The notes: a model not told the origin generated them from the sequence alone. A DNA stretch of 64,000 bases from Nemesobacter sp965204665 (GCA_965204665.1 OZ242002.1:682001-746000); one strand, 5' to 3'. Positions 26,723 through 36,000 are shown, counted from the stretch's first letter. Made by a program: numbers and translations.

Positions 26723-26844
26723 GTATAACGGGCGACTTGAAAGAGCACAACCACTCCCTGGAATACTGGAAGCAGGTTGAAAAATATGTTCACAATTGGA
26801 GACAGTGTAGGGAGTGGTTGAAGAATAATTCTATTGATTTCTAG
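26713..26844 (+). CDS. possible 43-aa protein coupled to the ATPase gene
   Basis: An ATG lies inside the last codons of the ATPase gene (overlap of ten bases), and the frame runs for 43 residues to a TAG. The product is rich in aromatic and charged residues (HNHSLEYWKQVEKYVHNW), likely helical. No ribosome site of its own; it would depend on coupling. Could equally be chance. Confidence 0.3.
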   Translation: MAVSITGDLKEHNHSLEYWKQVEKYVHNWRQCREWLKNNSIDF

Positions 26845-26923
26845 TTGATCTTTTTTATCAAGGCATTTTTGCGCTGTCCAGAATGTGTATATAGCGTCAA
26901 GGAGAGAGGTTCCAAGCAGGCAA

Positions 26924-27000
26924 TGGCGGGCGATGGGGGATTCGAACCCCCGACCCCAGGCTCCGGAGGCCTGTGCTCTAATCCACTGAGCTAATCACCC
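26924..27000 (-). tRNA. tRNA-Arg (anticodon CCG)
   Basis: Minus-strand cloverleaf: acceptor GGGTGAT pairing with ATCGCCC, D-arm TAGCTCAGTGGATTAGAGCA, anticodon stem CAGGC/GCCTG around CTCCGGA with CCG at 34-36, and T-arm CGGGGGTTCGAATCCCCC. CCA is encoded at the 3' end. The first six bases are shared with the end of the upstream uracil-DNA glycosylase gene. Confidence 0.96.
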
Positions 27001-27726
27001 GTTAACTGGTATCCCGAGTTCCTTCATCACAAGTTTCATGTCTTCCCAGACGGGTTTCTTGAATGAAGAATTCCGCAGAAGCGCAGCGGGATGGTAAGTA
27101 ACCATCAGTTTCGCATCTCCGTATTCGTGGAAAGTTCCCCTTATGTCTCCCATCCTGAACTTGTCAAGTTTGAGCATAAGGCCGGCAGCTACGCTTCCGA
27201 GACATACTATCACCTCGGGATTTACACTTCTTATCTGCTTCATGAGAAAAGGCTCGCAACTTGCAACCTCGTCGGGCTCAGGGTTTCTGTTTTCAGGAGG
27301 GCGACATTTGACCACATTACATATGTAAACATCTTTTCTCTCAAGCTTCATCGCCCCTATTATTTTTGTAAGAAGTTGTCCGGCTCTTCCGACAAAAGGT
27401 CTTCCCCGCATGTCTTCATCCCTCCCGGGTCCTTCACCGACAAACATCAGTTTTGCATTCGGGTTGCCTTCACCGAACACTATGCTGTTTCTGGTTTCAG
27501 ACAGCTTACACCTTGTACAGTCCCCGAGTTCTTCCCTTATCCGGGATAAAGTCTGGCCGCCGGAAGTTTCAGACCTGATTCTGTTTGGTGAAACAGCAAT
27601 TTGTTTTTTCTTTGGTTTCTCCTTCTGCGATCTTTGGAGTGGAATCTCTTCTATTCCTATCTCTCTGCAGAACCGCAGATAGTTCCCGACTGCTTGCACG
27701 GTTTGCTGAAATTCACCGGAGTTCAT
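26995..27726 (-). CDS. uracil-DNA glycosylase, family 4 (4Fe-4S)
   Basis: Removes uracil from DNA; 243 residues. The core begins at about residue 58 and has the four cluster cysteines C70, C73, C141 and C157 (DCTRCKL, VVKCRPPENR, ASCEPF), the water-activating motif GEGPGRDED, and the C-terminal uracil-site histidine segment YHPAALLRN. The first 55 residues are a charged extension (KEKPKKKQ) of the kind common in bacterial family 4 enzymes. Its TGA stop is made of bases 4 to 6 of the tRNA-Arg acceptor stem, so the gene runs directly into the tRNA. Confidence 0.94.
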   Translation of the reverse strand: MNSGEFQQTVQAVGNYLRFCREIGIEEIPLQRSQKEKPKKKQIAVSPNRIRSETSGGQTLSRIREELGDCTRCKLSETRNSIVFGEGNPNAKLMFVGEGPGRDEDMRGRPFVGRAGQLLTKIIGAMKLERKDVYICNVVKCRPPENRNPEPDEVASCEPFLMKQIRSVNPEVIVCLGSVAAGLMLKLDKFRMGDIRGTFHEYGDAKLMVTYHPAALLRNSSFKKPVWEDMKLVMKELGIPVNG

Positions 27727-27791
27727 ATGCTTGGGGAAAGTCTAGCATAAATACCGCGCAGTGGCGAAAAGTTGAGGTACCATACACTACA

Positions 27792-28200
27792 CTAGTGTTT
27801 CAGCCTCGTAATGACCTCGCGTTGTGGAAGAAAGACAGTTTTATCTTGTTGCCAGAATTTGAGTGCCTGTGTCAGTAGCACTCTGTCGCAGATTTTCGCT
27901 GCATTTAGTTTGTCAACAACCCATAGCACGCCGTGTACAGACAGAAAACTCTTTTCAGTAACCTTGCGCAGTTGGGCATCTCCGGTAAGCAGTATGCCGG
28001 AATAAACCTGTGCAGTAACAAGACAGAAACAATCGTTTGCAGAAAGACTTGGATATCTCTTCTTGAGCAAGATTGACTTATGGACTTCATTTGGTGTTAG
28101 GTTGTGGGTAGTCATTCCAGATTCGTCAAGCAATCACCACTCGCTCTCGGAAAAGTCAATCAACTCATGTTCGCGTACGGTCAATGGTAGTGCGAGTGGC
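27792..28200 (-). pseudogene. PIN-domain protein gene broken by an in-frame stop
   Basis: The intact part (27792-28133) encodes a PIN-type C-terminal half: SLSANDCFCLVTAQ, ILLTGDAQLRKV and VHGVLWVVDKL, as in PIN proteins whose last acidic residues lie in the LTGD region. Upstream in the same frame, past a TGA at about 28142, the sequence continues with PLTVREHELIDFSESEW, which would join naturally to LLDESGM if the TGA were a tryptophan codon. The N-terminal aspartate motif of a PIN domain is not found, so the gene is truncated as well. No partner antitoxin is recognisable. Confidence 0.6.
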
Positions 28201-28650
28201 GTTAGTTTTGAGTACCAGATTGAGGACGGTAGTCGGGCTGCAGAACCTGGCCAGAATACGATTGCTTTCTGTAGTGGCGTAGCATCTGAGCAGATACGAA
28301 TGCTTGTGCGCTATTTGGTCGGTGAAGATTGGTGGCACAATGATGCTCCTAAAACTGGTCTATGGGCATTTGAACACCGCTTCGTAGAAGCAAAAATCGA
28401 GCCGTTTGAACATCCGGACCAATGCATACACGGTTGCGAGTTCACGCATAGAAGGCTTGGGCGCGGTGAAAGTGGGCGACCCCGATATCCGCCCATTTAC
28501 CGAAGAACCACGATACAACTGGAAGGCTCGAACTATGCATCGATACCGGCAGTTTCGTATGAAAGCGGGCCGCGCAATTGCGGCAATATGCACCTGAAGT
28601 ACCTGCTTGGAGTTCGCCTTGTTACTTCATCGTTGCAGTCAAATTCAATT
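28201..28650. other. stretch without a confident gene
   Basis: A plus-strand frame open from about 28063 to 28791 is protein-like in part (FEYQIEDGSRAAEPGQNTIA, then MLVRYLVGEDWWHN), but it crosses the broken PIN gene and the end of the Fic gene, has no ribosome site and is not recognised. It may be the remains of an unknown gene. Confidence 0.35.
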
Positions 28651-29820
28651 TCAGTCGGGAATAACTCTTGCAGGAAGAAATTTCAAAAGAGTTTCTTTTT
28701 TAACCAGACAACCTCCTTGTCGTTTTTCGAGAAGATCTTTTTCCAGCAGAAATTCAACATCTCTTTGAATTGTTCTGATGGATTTGCCTGAGTATTGCTC
28801 CGCCACCGCAGGGCTTATTCTTCTTGTTTCTTCAATCTTCAGGGGTTCTGAAACATGCCAGAAGTCCAGTGCCAACCTTCTTCTGCGTTTAGAAACTTTG
28901 CCCGGGTTTTCTCCGAAAGATTCAAATACGTAATCCCTCCAGAAAACCTCCAGCTGCTGTACCTCGATAAATTCAATCTGGCCGGTAAGCTGGTCCACAA
29001 AGCCTCCGACCGCGTAACGCATAAACCGGTATACATCCCCGCCGGACTTACTTGCGTAGTCAAGTTGACGGTAATACTCGCTCCTAGTTTTGTTGTAATG
29101 ATTGCTTAGTAAATGGCATACGGGGGCAGGCATACCTGAAGCCAGCATTATTTTTAACTCGACCATCCTGGCGGTTCTTCCGTTGCCGTCGCCGAACGGG
29201 TGGATCCATGCTATATATAGGTGCGCCAGTAAGGCTTTTATAATCGCGAAAACGACCTTGTTCTCCTCCGGATTGAAATGCGGTCCGTTAAGCCACCCGC
29301 ACATTTTGTCCAGTAGATGTTCACAATCTTCCCGAGGGGCTCCCCTGTATCCGAAAACACCCACATCATGCCGGCTGATTTTACCAGGCACAACATCTTC
29401 TCCTAAAGGAAGGTCTTTCAGCACTATTTTATTGTAATTTTTTATCTGTTCTGAACTTAATTCCTTCGGTTCGCCGTCCATAAGTTCAGTTGCGATTCTG
29501 TTATAAGATTCAAGTACATTGTCGACCTCTTTGCCTTGATACTCCATTGAATCAGGGAGGTTGAGTCTCCCTTCAATTCTCTCTCTCACCTCTTCCTCGG
29601 AAAGAGTGTTTCCTTCGATTGCCGTCGTACCCTGAATCCCCTTTGCCAGGTAAGTTCTATGCAGGGTCTCTGAGAATACGGGTTTGAGCGGAACTCTGGA
29701 GATGCGGGAGCATTTCGATTGAGATTCACCCAGCAACAACCATGTCCTGTAGTCAACTTTCCCAAGATCGACATGGAAAGTTATCCATGAGTGTGTTTCT
29801 TTGTATTTTCTGGCAGGCAT
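28651..29820 (-). CDS. Fic-domain protein with N-terminal inhibitory motif and C-terminal winged helix
   Basis: 389 residues. Fic enzymes transfer AMP or other nucleotide parts to target hydroxyl groups. The active-site loop HPFGDGNGRTAR is at 207-218 with the catalytic histidine H207. The self-inhibitory helix motif (S/T)xxxE(G/N) is in TTAIEGN (E69), N-terminal to the core, which makes this a class II Fic protein. The last 70 residues (ISPAVAEQYSGKSIRTIQRD, VEFLLEKDLLE) look like a winged-helix DNA-binding domain, so it may bind its own promoter. It is divergent from a second Fic gene 190 bases away. Confidence 0.93.
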   Translation of the reverse strand: MPARKYKETHSWITFHVDLGKVDYRTWLLLGESQSKCSRISRVPLKPVFSETLHRTYLAKGIQGTTAIEGNTLSEEEVRERIEGRLNLPDSMEYQGKEVDNVLESYNRIATELMDGEPKELSSEQIKNYNKIVLKDLPLGEDVVPGKISRHDVGVFGYRGAPREDCEHLLDKMCGWLNGPHFNPEENKVVFAIIKALLAHLYIAWIHPFGDGNGRTARMVELKIMLASGMPAPVCHLLSNHYNKTRSEYYRQLDYASKSGGDVYRFMRYAVGGFVDQLTGQIEFIEVQQLEVFWRDYVFESFGENPGKVSKRRRRLALDFWHVSEPLKIEETRRISPAVAEQYSGKSIRTIQRDVEFLLEKDLLEKRQGGCLVKKETLLKFLPARVIPD

Positions 29821-30008
29821 TTTGTCGGATAATAATAAACTCTTTTCTCTTGCAATTGTTTAATAAACATATAAAATATATCAAAAATGGCAATTATTTT
29901 GTCATAGAAATTGCGGAGAAAAAAACTCCCGAGCAGATATATGGGTGAGATTAAATAACGTATTATGAACCTATGAACTGCGCACTGGGTTAAGGAGTGA
30001 AACCATAA

Positions 30009-31385
30009 ATGTCTCTTGAAGTAATTAACAACCGTATTGAAGACCTGTACAAAGAGTGGAATTCCCTACAGCCCCTCAACCCAGATAATGACTATCGGCT
30101 TTGGAGAAAAATCAAACTCGAGTGGAACTATAATTCCAACCGTATAGAGGGAAATACTCTGAGTTACAACGAGACAGAGATTTTATTCATCCACGGACGT
30201 TTTGCAGGCAACCACCAGTCCCGCGATTACAAGGAGATGGAAGCCCACAACTTAGGAATAGAAAAAGTGAGAAAATTCGCAGAAGACAAAGAGCGTCCTA
30301 TGACGGAAGAGTACATACGCAATCTCAACCTGATCATACTCAAAGAACCCTTCTGGAAAGAAGCAGAGACTCTAGATGGACAAACTACCAAGAAAAAAAT
30401 TGTTCCGGGGAAATACAAGACTCAACCCAACCATGTAAGAACCGGAACAGGAGAGGTATTTATGTTCGCCCTGCCGCAGGAGGTTCCCGAAAAAATGGGG
30501 AACCTTATGAACTGGTTTAACGAAAATATCGAATCTCGTCCGACTTCCATATCTTCTTTTCTTGCGGAACTGCATCACCGGTTCATCTGTATTCATCCGT
30601 TCGATGACGGCAACGGTCGTACAGCGCGCCTGTGGATAAACTATGCCCTGATGCGACTTGGGTACCCGCCTATTGTCATTAAAGCCGCGGATAAAGACAG
30701 CTACATCTCCGCTCTTCAGAAAGCCGATACGGAAAACATGGATGCACTTGCGGTATATCTCGGCAACTGTCTTATATCGTGGCTTGAGGTCGGGATAGGT
30801 GCTGCGCAAGGGTCGGATATAAGCGAGCCCGACGATGTTGACAAAGAGGTAGATGTTTTTATCAGAAATGAAAAAGCCAAAGGGACGGAAAGTCCGAAGC
30901 CTCTGGCAGGAAAAGATCTGGAAAGACTATGCGAACAATCTTGGATACCTCTTCTGGAAACGTTTGAAAATCGATTTAGCCAGTTCTCTCAATTGTTTTC
31001 CTCAACAGAGATTATCTCAGGATGGCCGGGGCGAAAGGGTTCTCTCGGAGATTTGAAAAAAGACCTCAAAGAACTCCTAGAAAAACAGGAAACGGATTTT
31101 GGTCATCAACGCTTCGGAATCTCCTACAAGGAATATAGAATGAGCCCAAAACCATTTGATATGCTAGTTGAATTATCGATAGATAAAAAACTTTATGATA
31201 TTGAATATGCGATATCAACAACGGGAGACCCTAATGGTACTCGTTTTCCGTATTCTCTTAAAAAAGAAAAACACGCCCGCCTGTGGACGGAGTCAGAGAT
31301 AAGGAAATTTGTAGCGGAAGGGAAAAAGGATTTTCTTGAAGTTCTCAAGGAAATTGTAGCAAAAACAGAGAATGATGACAGTTAA
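30009..31385 (+). CDS. Fic-domain protein, second type
   Basis: 458 residues. Active-site loop HPFDDGNGRTAR (196-207), with the inhibitory motif SNRIEGN (43-49) again N-terminal (class II). The Fic core ends near residue 260. The remaining 200 residues (including SLGDLKKDLKELLEKQ and ARLWTESEIRKFVAEGKKDF) are unlike the winged helix of its neighbour and not recognised. The only strong likeness between the two Fic genes is in the core, so they are not a recent duplication. AAGGAG precedes the ATG at 30009. Confidence 0.93.
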   Translation: MSLEVINNRIEDLYKEWNSLQPLNPDNDYRLWRKIKLEWNYNSNRIEGNTLSYNETEILFIHGRFAGNHQSRDYKEMEAHNLGIEKVRKFAEDKERPMTEEYIRNLNLIILKEPFWKEAETLDGQTTKKKIVPGKYKTQPNHVRTGTGEVFMFALPQEVPEKMGNLMNWFNENIESRPTSISSFLAELHHRFICIHPFDDGNGRTARLWINYALMRLGYPPIVIKAADKDSYISALQKADTENMDALAVYLGNCLISWLEVGIGAAQGSDISEPDDVDKEVDVFIRNEKAKGTESPKPLAGKDLERLCEQSWIPLLETFENRFSQFSQLFSSTEIISGWPGRKGSLGDLKKDLKELLEKQETDFGHQRFGISYKEYRMSPKPFDMLVELSIDKKLYDIEYAISTTGDPNGTRFPYSLKKEKHARLWTESEIRKFVAEGKKDFLEVLKEIVAKTENDDS

Positions 31386-31556
31386 AGCCGCTCGGCATCG
31401 TCAAAAAATGTGTTTCTCCAGAAACGTCCAAGTACGAAGTCTCATTTCTATATAACCGCCAATTCGTGTACATTACCGTATAAAATCAATGTTGGAATAA
31501 GTCGTATCCTGAAAACCCTGTAGGAAGATGCATCTCCGTATCCTCCTCTATTCACA

Positions 31557-34004
31557 ATGGAAAAAGATTACTCTCCTCGGCATATTGAGAAAAAATGGCA
31601 GGACCGCTGGCGGAAAGCAGCTGTCTACAAGGTGAGCGAATCGGGAACCGGCAGAAAATACTACGTACTTGAGATGTTCCCTTACCCGTCCGGGAGAATC
31701 CATATGGGACACGTAAGGAACTACTCAATCGGAGATGTAGTAGCAAGGTTCAAAAGATCTCGGGGATTTAACGTTCTTCACCCGGTCGGGTGGGACGCTT
31801 TCGGACTGCCTGCGGAAAATGCGGCTATTCAGAATGCCGTACACCCCGCCGCCTGGACTCGGGCGAACATCGCCCAGATGAAATCACAGCTTATACGCCT
31901 CGGATTCAGTTATGACTGGAGCAGGGAATTGGCCACATGCGATGTGGAGTATTACAGGTGGGAACAGTGGTTCTTCACCAGGCTTTACCGCGCAGGGCTC
32001 GCGTACAGAAAGACATCGGTTGTGAACTGGGACCCGGTGGACCGCACGGTGCTTGCGAACGAGCAGGTTGTCGACGGAAGGGGGTGGCGCTCGGGGGCTG
32101 TCGTTGAAAAAAAGGAAATACCGCAGTGGTTTTTAAGGGTGAGCGACTACGCGGAGGAACTTCTGTCCGAACTTGAAACGATGGACGGATGGCCCGATGC
32201 GGTGAAGACCATGCAGAGAAACTGGATAGGCAAGTCGGAAGGAGTGGAGGCCGATTTCCGCATTGAAGGAGAAGACGGAGTCCTGAAGATATTCACCACG
32301 CGGCCCGATACGATAATGGGGGTTGTCTGCCTCGTGCTCGCGCCCGAGCACCCGGTGGTCTCGGAAACGGCGCAGAGGAAAAAAGATGTGGCCGATTTCG
32401 TCGCTTCCTGCCGCGCGACTCCGGTCTCGGAAGTCGAGCTTGAGACCGTGGAGAAAACAGGCGTGTCGCTCGGAATAAACGCCGTTCACCCTATAAGCGG
32501 GGAAAAGATACCGGTCTGGACCGCGAATTTCGTTCTGATGAGCTACGGTACGGGCGCGGTGATGAGCGTGCCCGCGCATGATCAAAGAGACTGGGAGTTT
32601 GCCAAGAAGTACGGTCTCGGCATAAGGCAGGTGATATTCCCCGCGGACGAAGACGAAGAGTGCGATACGGACAAAAGGGCGTTTACCCGTAAGGGTACGC
32701 TCGGAAACTCGGATTGGCTCTCCGGAACCTCATCGCGGCAGGCATCTGAAAAAGTAGCCGACTATCTCGAAGAGAACAAAAAGGGGTCGAGAAAAACCAA
32801 CTACCGACTGAGGGACTGGGGAATTTCAAGACAGCGCTACTGGGGAGCGCCGATACCTGTAATATACTGCGGGGACTGCGGTGAAGTGACGGTTCCGGAT
32901 AAGGACCTTCCGGTAGAGCTTCCGCTTGAGATAGAAATTGACGGAGAGCGGATGCCTTCTCTCTCCGGTATCGAGGAATTCGTAAAAACCGAGTGCCCCG
33001 AATGCGGAAAACCGGCGCGGCGCGAGACGGACACTATGGACACGTTCGTCGAGTCTTCATGGTACTTTATGCGCTACACCTCGGCCGACTGCGAAGACGG
33101 AATGTTCCGCACGCCGAGCGCCGAATACTGGCTTCCGGTGGACAGGTACATAGGGGGCATAGAGCACGCGATCCTACATCTTCTTTACTCCAGGTTCTTC
33201 ACGAAAGCGTTGCGGGACACAGGTGTTTTCAGTCTCTCGGAACCCTTCGCGAACCTCCTGACTCAGGGAATGGTGGTGAAGGACGGAGCGAAGATGTCGA
33301 AGTCTCTCGGAAATACGGTCGACCCCGACGATATGATAGAGCGCTACGGAGCCGACACCGTAAGAATGTTCATGCTTTTTGCGGCGCCGGTGGAAAAAGA
33401 CCTTGATTGGAACGAACAGGGGGTGAAGGGAATGTTCCGGTTTCTGGGAAGGGTCTGGCGTTTCGCGCACGAATTCAGCGAAGGGGGAAAAACGGAAGCC
33501 GCGGGGGAGAAGAAAGGGAACTCCGACCTTTCGACTGCCGTGAACCGCACGATAAGGAAAGTCACGGAGGACATAGAGAGTTTCAAGTTCAACACGGCGA
33601 TTTCCGCCGTGATGGAACTTTTCAACGAGCTCTCCGCTCACTGCAGGAAAAAGACCGCGGACGGGGAGTCCGTGGAGAAGGCGCTGCTTGCCGTGGTGAG
33701 GCTCCTGTACCCCATGTCTCCTCATTTCTGCGAGGAACTCTGGGAGATAATGGGTGGAGAAAAAAGCCTGGTGGATACGGAATGGATAAAATGGGATGAG
33801 GATGCGGTTCGGAGCAGAGAATTCACCATCCCCGTGCGGGTCAATTCCAGAGTGCGGAACCAGATTTCAATCGACGACGAAGCGGATGAGCAGTCCGTGC
33901 GGGAAATCGCTCTTGCCGACGCCAAGGTAAGAGAGTACATCGCGGGCCGGGAAATAAGGAATTTTGTTTACGTTCCCAAAAGACTTGTGGACATCAGAGT
34001 TTGA
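31557..34004 (+). CDS. leuS: leucyl-tRNA synthetase
   Basis: 815 residues, class Ia. The HIGH-type motif is H49-M-G-H52 in SGRIHMGHVRNYSIGD, with HPVGWDAFGLPAENAA after it. The editing domain has the threonine-rich TTRPDTIMG and SYGTGAVMSVPAHDQRD. The KMSKS loop is K579-M-S-K-S583, followed by NTVDPDDMIERYGADTVR. Zinc-type cysteines appear in YCGDCG and TECPECGK. The anticodon-binding and C-terminal domains are complete. ATG at 31557. The next gene begins 18 bases on, so co-transcription is likely. Confidence 0.98.
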   Translation: MEKDYSPRHIEKKWQDRWRKAAVYKVSESGTGRKYYVLEMFPYPSGRIHMGHVRNYSIGDVVARFKRSRGFNVLHPVGWDAFGLPAENAAIQNAVHPAAWTRANIAQMKSQLIRLGFSYDWSRELATCDVEYYRWEQWFFTRLYRAGLAYRKTSVVNWDPVDRTVLANEQVVDGRGWRSGAVVEKKEIPQWFLRVSDYAEELLSELETMDGWPDAVKTMQRNWIGKSEGVEADFRIEGEDGVLKIFTTRPDTIMGVVCLVLAPEHPVVSETAQRKKDVADFVASCRATPVSEVELETVEKTGVSLGINAVHPISGEKIPVWTANFVLMSYGTGAVMSVPAHDQRDWEFAKKYGLGIRQVIFPADEDEECDTDKRAFTRKGTLGNSDWLSGTSSRQASEKVADYLEENKKGSRKTNYRLRDWGISRQRYWGAPIPVIYCGDCGEVTVPDKDLPVELPLEIEIDGERMPSLSGIEEFVKTECPECGKPARRETDTMDTFVESSWYFMRYTSADCEDGMFRTPSAEYWLPVDRYIGGIEHAILHLLYSRFFTKALRDTGVFSLSEPFANLLTQGMVVKDGAKMSKSLGNTVDPDDMIERYGADTVRMFMLFAAPVEKDLDWNEQGVKGMFRFLGRVWRFAHEFSEGGKTEAAGEKKGNSDLSTAVNRTIRKVTEDIESFKFNTAISAVMELFNELSAHCRKKTADGESVEKALLAVVRLLYPMSPHFCEELWEIMGGEKSLVDTEWIKWDEDAVRSREFTIPVRVNSRVRNQISIDDEADEQSVREIALADAKVREYIAGREIRNFVYVPKRLVDIRV

Positions 34005-34022
34005 TTCACAGGGGAGACGACA

Positions 34023-35093
34023 ATGAAGGAAAACAGTTCGGACTATATGACAAAAAAGGTGAAGACGATAGAAGTTGCAGCCGGCAAGTCCATCTCCGGC
34101 CTTCTCTCCGAGATGGCGGAAACGGGATTTCAGGGCAGGAGCCTGGCGAGAGTTGCGGATGTGTTCGCCGACATGGTGCGGGAAGAGGACATCACCATTC
34201 TTTTCGGTTACGCGGGATCTCTGTCGACGACCGGGCAGTGGAAAATAATCAACTGGTTCATTGAAAACAGATATTTCGATGTTCTTGTTCCGACCGGCGC
34301 GAATATCTCGGAAGACATAGTGGAGGCCATGGGATTTTCCTACTGGCAGGGGAGCAGCAATGAGGATGATGAAAAGCTTTTCCGTGAAGGGATAAACCGC
34401 TACTACGACGTATACGGGTCGGAGTCCGACTACCTCGAAATGACTGAACTTCTGGCTGATTTCATAACGACCCTTGATGAGTCGCGCAGATATTCTTCAA
34501 GGGAGTTTCTCAAAAAATGCGGACAGTGGCTCGATAGAAAGAACATAAAAAGCATAGTGGCCGCGGCGGCGAGAAACGGAGTTCCCGTATTCTGTCCGGC
34601 GATAGCGGACAGTCCTTACGGAGACGCGGCTCTTATAGCCGAATCCAGAGGTTTTCACCTGACGATCGACGCCATACAGGATTACGTGGAATTCATGCGT
34701 ATGGGAGAAGGCGTAACGGACACCGGAGTCGTCTACATAGGAGGAGGAGTGCCGAAGGACTTTATTCAACTGTTTGCGGTTACGGCCGACCTTCTGTACA
34801 AGGACAGAAGAATTCCCGGAAGAACGAAGGGGGTAAACCGCAAGGGAACTTCAGATGCGGAAACCTATTATCCGCACAAGTACGCGATTCAGATCACAAC
34901 CGATTCTCCGCAGTGGGGCGGACTTTCAGGATGCACTTTCGAAGAAGCGGTCTCATGGGGCAAGGAGAATCCTGAAGGGGGTTTGGTGCAGTGCTACTGC
35001 GACGCCACCATAGCTCTTCCTCTTGTATCTCATGCGCTCTGCGAAAAAAACTTGGGAAAAAGAAAAGGGAGGATTTTCAGTTTCAAAGACTGA
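34023..35093 (+). CDS. deoxyhypusine-synthase-family protein
   Basis: 356 residues of the DHS fold, which binds NAD and spermidine and forms a lysine-imine intermediate. In eukaryotes and archaea it modifies eIF5A; bacteria lack eIF5A, and their homologues that have been studied make homospermidine or are unassigned. Seen: an N-terminal region FADMVREEDITILFGYAGSLSTTG, VPTGANISED, the IYIGGGVPKDF-like VYIGGGVPKDFI, and the C-terminal active-site segment EEAVSWGK with K314 in the place of the catalytic lysine. A polyamine-synthesis role is thus likely. GGGGAGA precedes the ATG. It is linked to leuS by an 18-base gap. Confidence 0.88.
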   Translation: MKENSSDYMTKKVKTIEVAAGKSISGLLSEMAETGFQGRSLARVADVFADMVREEDITILFGYAGSLSTTGQWKIINWFIENRYFDVLVPTGANISEDIVEAMGFSYWQGSSNEDDEKLFREGINRYYDVYGSESDYLEMTELLADFITTLDESRRYSSREFLKKCGQWLDRKNIKSIVAAAARNGVPVFCPAIADSPYGDAALIAESRGFHLTIDAIQDYVEFMRMGEGVTDTGVVYIGGGVPKDFIQLFAVTADLLYKDRRIPGRTKGVNRKGTSDAETYYPHKYAIQITTDSPQWGGLSGCTFEEAVSWGKENPEGGLVQCYCDATIALPLVSHALCEKNLGKRKGRIFSFKD

Positions 35094-35142
35094 AGTCCCG
35101 CCCAATTTGAGTTACTGATAAACTAATTCAGAAAAAGCAACC

Positions 35143-35571
35143 ATGAAAATAGTAGCCGCCGACAAATTCTCGAGGATGAGCGAAATGACTGTTAACGGGT
35201 TTCAGTTTCCAGAACAAGTTAACACAGAGAAAAAAGCCGTTCAGTTTTTCGAAGGGATTAAGTGGCCTGAAGGTCGCTATTGCCCGTGTTGCGGAAGTAC
35301 TGAGACCTACCCGCACAAAACTAGGGAGTTTTACTATCATTGCAAAGAACCGAAGTGTCGTAAACAGTTCTCCTGTAAGACCAACACTGTCATGCAGTCC
35401 AGCAGACTTCCGATAAGAATGTGGCTTTATGCAATGTACAAAGTCAGCGTGACAACGGAAGCGATATCAAGTATTGAATTAGTTAAGGAACTCGGTATAA
35501 CCCAAAAATCTGCTCGGTTCATGCTCCAGAGAATTAAAGAGGCGTGTGGTAATCACCAAATGATGAGTTGA
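35143..35571 (+). pseudogene. IS1595-family transposase, N-terminal fragment
   Basis: 142 residues, about half of a full transposase. The zinc-ribbon start typical of IS1595 is present (EGRYCPCCGSTETYPHK, then CKEPKCRKQFSCKTNTVM), followed by the helix-turn-helix region (SSRLPIRMWLYAMY, ELGITQKSARFMLQRIKEA). The DDE catalytic domain that should follow is missing: a stop comes at once and the next bases belong to an IS256-type fragment on the other strand. Confidence 0.85.
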
Positions 35572-35599
35572 GAAATAGTTTGAGTGTAATGTGATCAAT

Positions 35600-36000
35600 T
35601 ATCCTTCCGAGATACTTTCACAGTCTCGAACCCTTCTTCGCTCCATCCTTCGTCTCCACCTTCCATATGTCGTGCAGATGCCTCTTCACTCTTTTCTGAG
35701 AAATCTTGGGAAGATCGTTCATCACATTCGCCGTCTTGTGGACCTAGTAACAGTGCTCCCACGTCTCCCCGTGAACTTCCGGAAACGCGAACCAGAATTC
35801 CAGATCCCGGTCACCGATTGCAGGTCACGGTTCTTCCATCCCGTGCGTCTTCAGATCCGATAACACTTCGCGTCAACTCTGCTTTTATTCCCTGACTCTG
35901 TTTTCAATGGAGAGAAAGTGCTTCTTCCCGCTCTCGTCCGCCACTATCACCACAAGCACACAACTTGAGGTCATTTGCCTCTATAAAATCCCCCTTGACT
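35600..36000 (-). pseudogene. IS256-family transposase fragment with several stops
   Basis: Reading the minus strand gives CVLVVIVADESGKKHFLSIE, a stop-containing link, LSDLKTHGMEEP, a TGA, PAIGDRDLEFWFAFPEVHGE, a TAG, then VHKTANVMNDLPKISQKRVK and LHDIWKVETKDGAKK. This is the central DDE part of a mutator/IS256 transposase (family forms: LAIGDGALGFW, WVHKTANVLNKLP). At least four in-frame stops are present, so it is long dead. Confidence 0.8.
35603..35630. repeat. dispersed ~28-bp repeat, copy C (diverged)
   Basis: CCTTCCGAGATACTTTCACA and following bases are a looser match to the copies at 3205 and 5238. It sits at the 3' edge of the IS256-type transposase fragment. Confidence 0.35.

Noticed and set aside
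28063..28791. A 242-codon plus-strand frame spanning the end of the Fic gene and the broken PIN gene
   Set aside because: It has no ribosome site, runs antisense to two recognisable protein sequences and matches nothing known. Only the middle looks protein-like, so it is noted as an unexplained stretch rather than a gene.
34001..34264. An ATG frame beginning just before the leuS stop
   Set aside because: It lies out of frame with the deoxyhypusine-synthase-like gene, which has a better ribosome site and clear family sequence.
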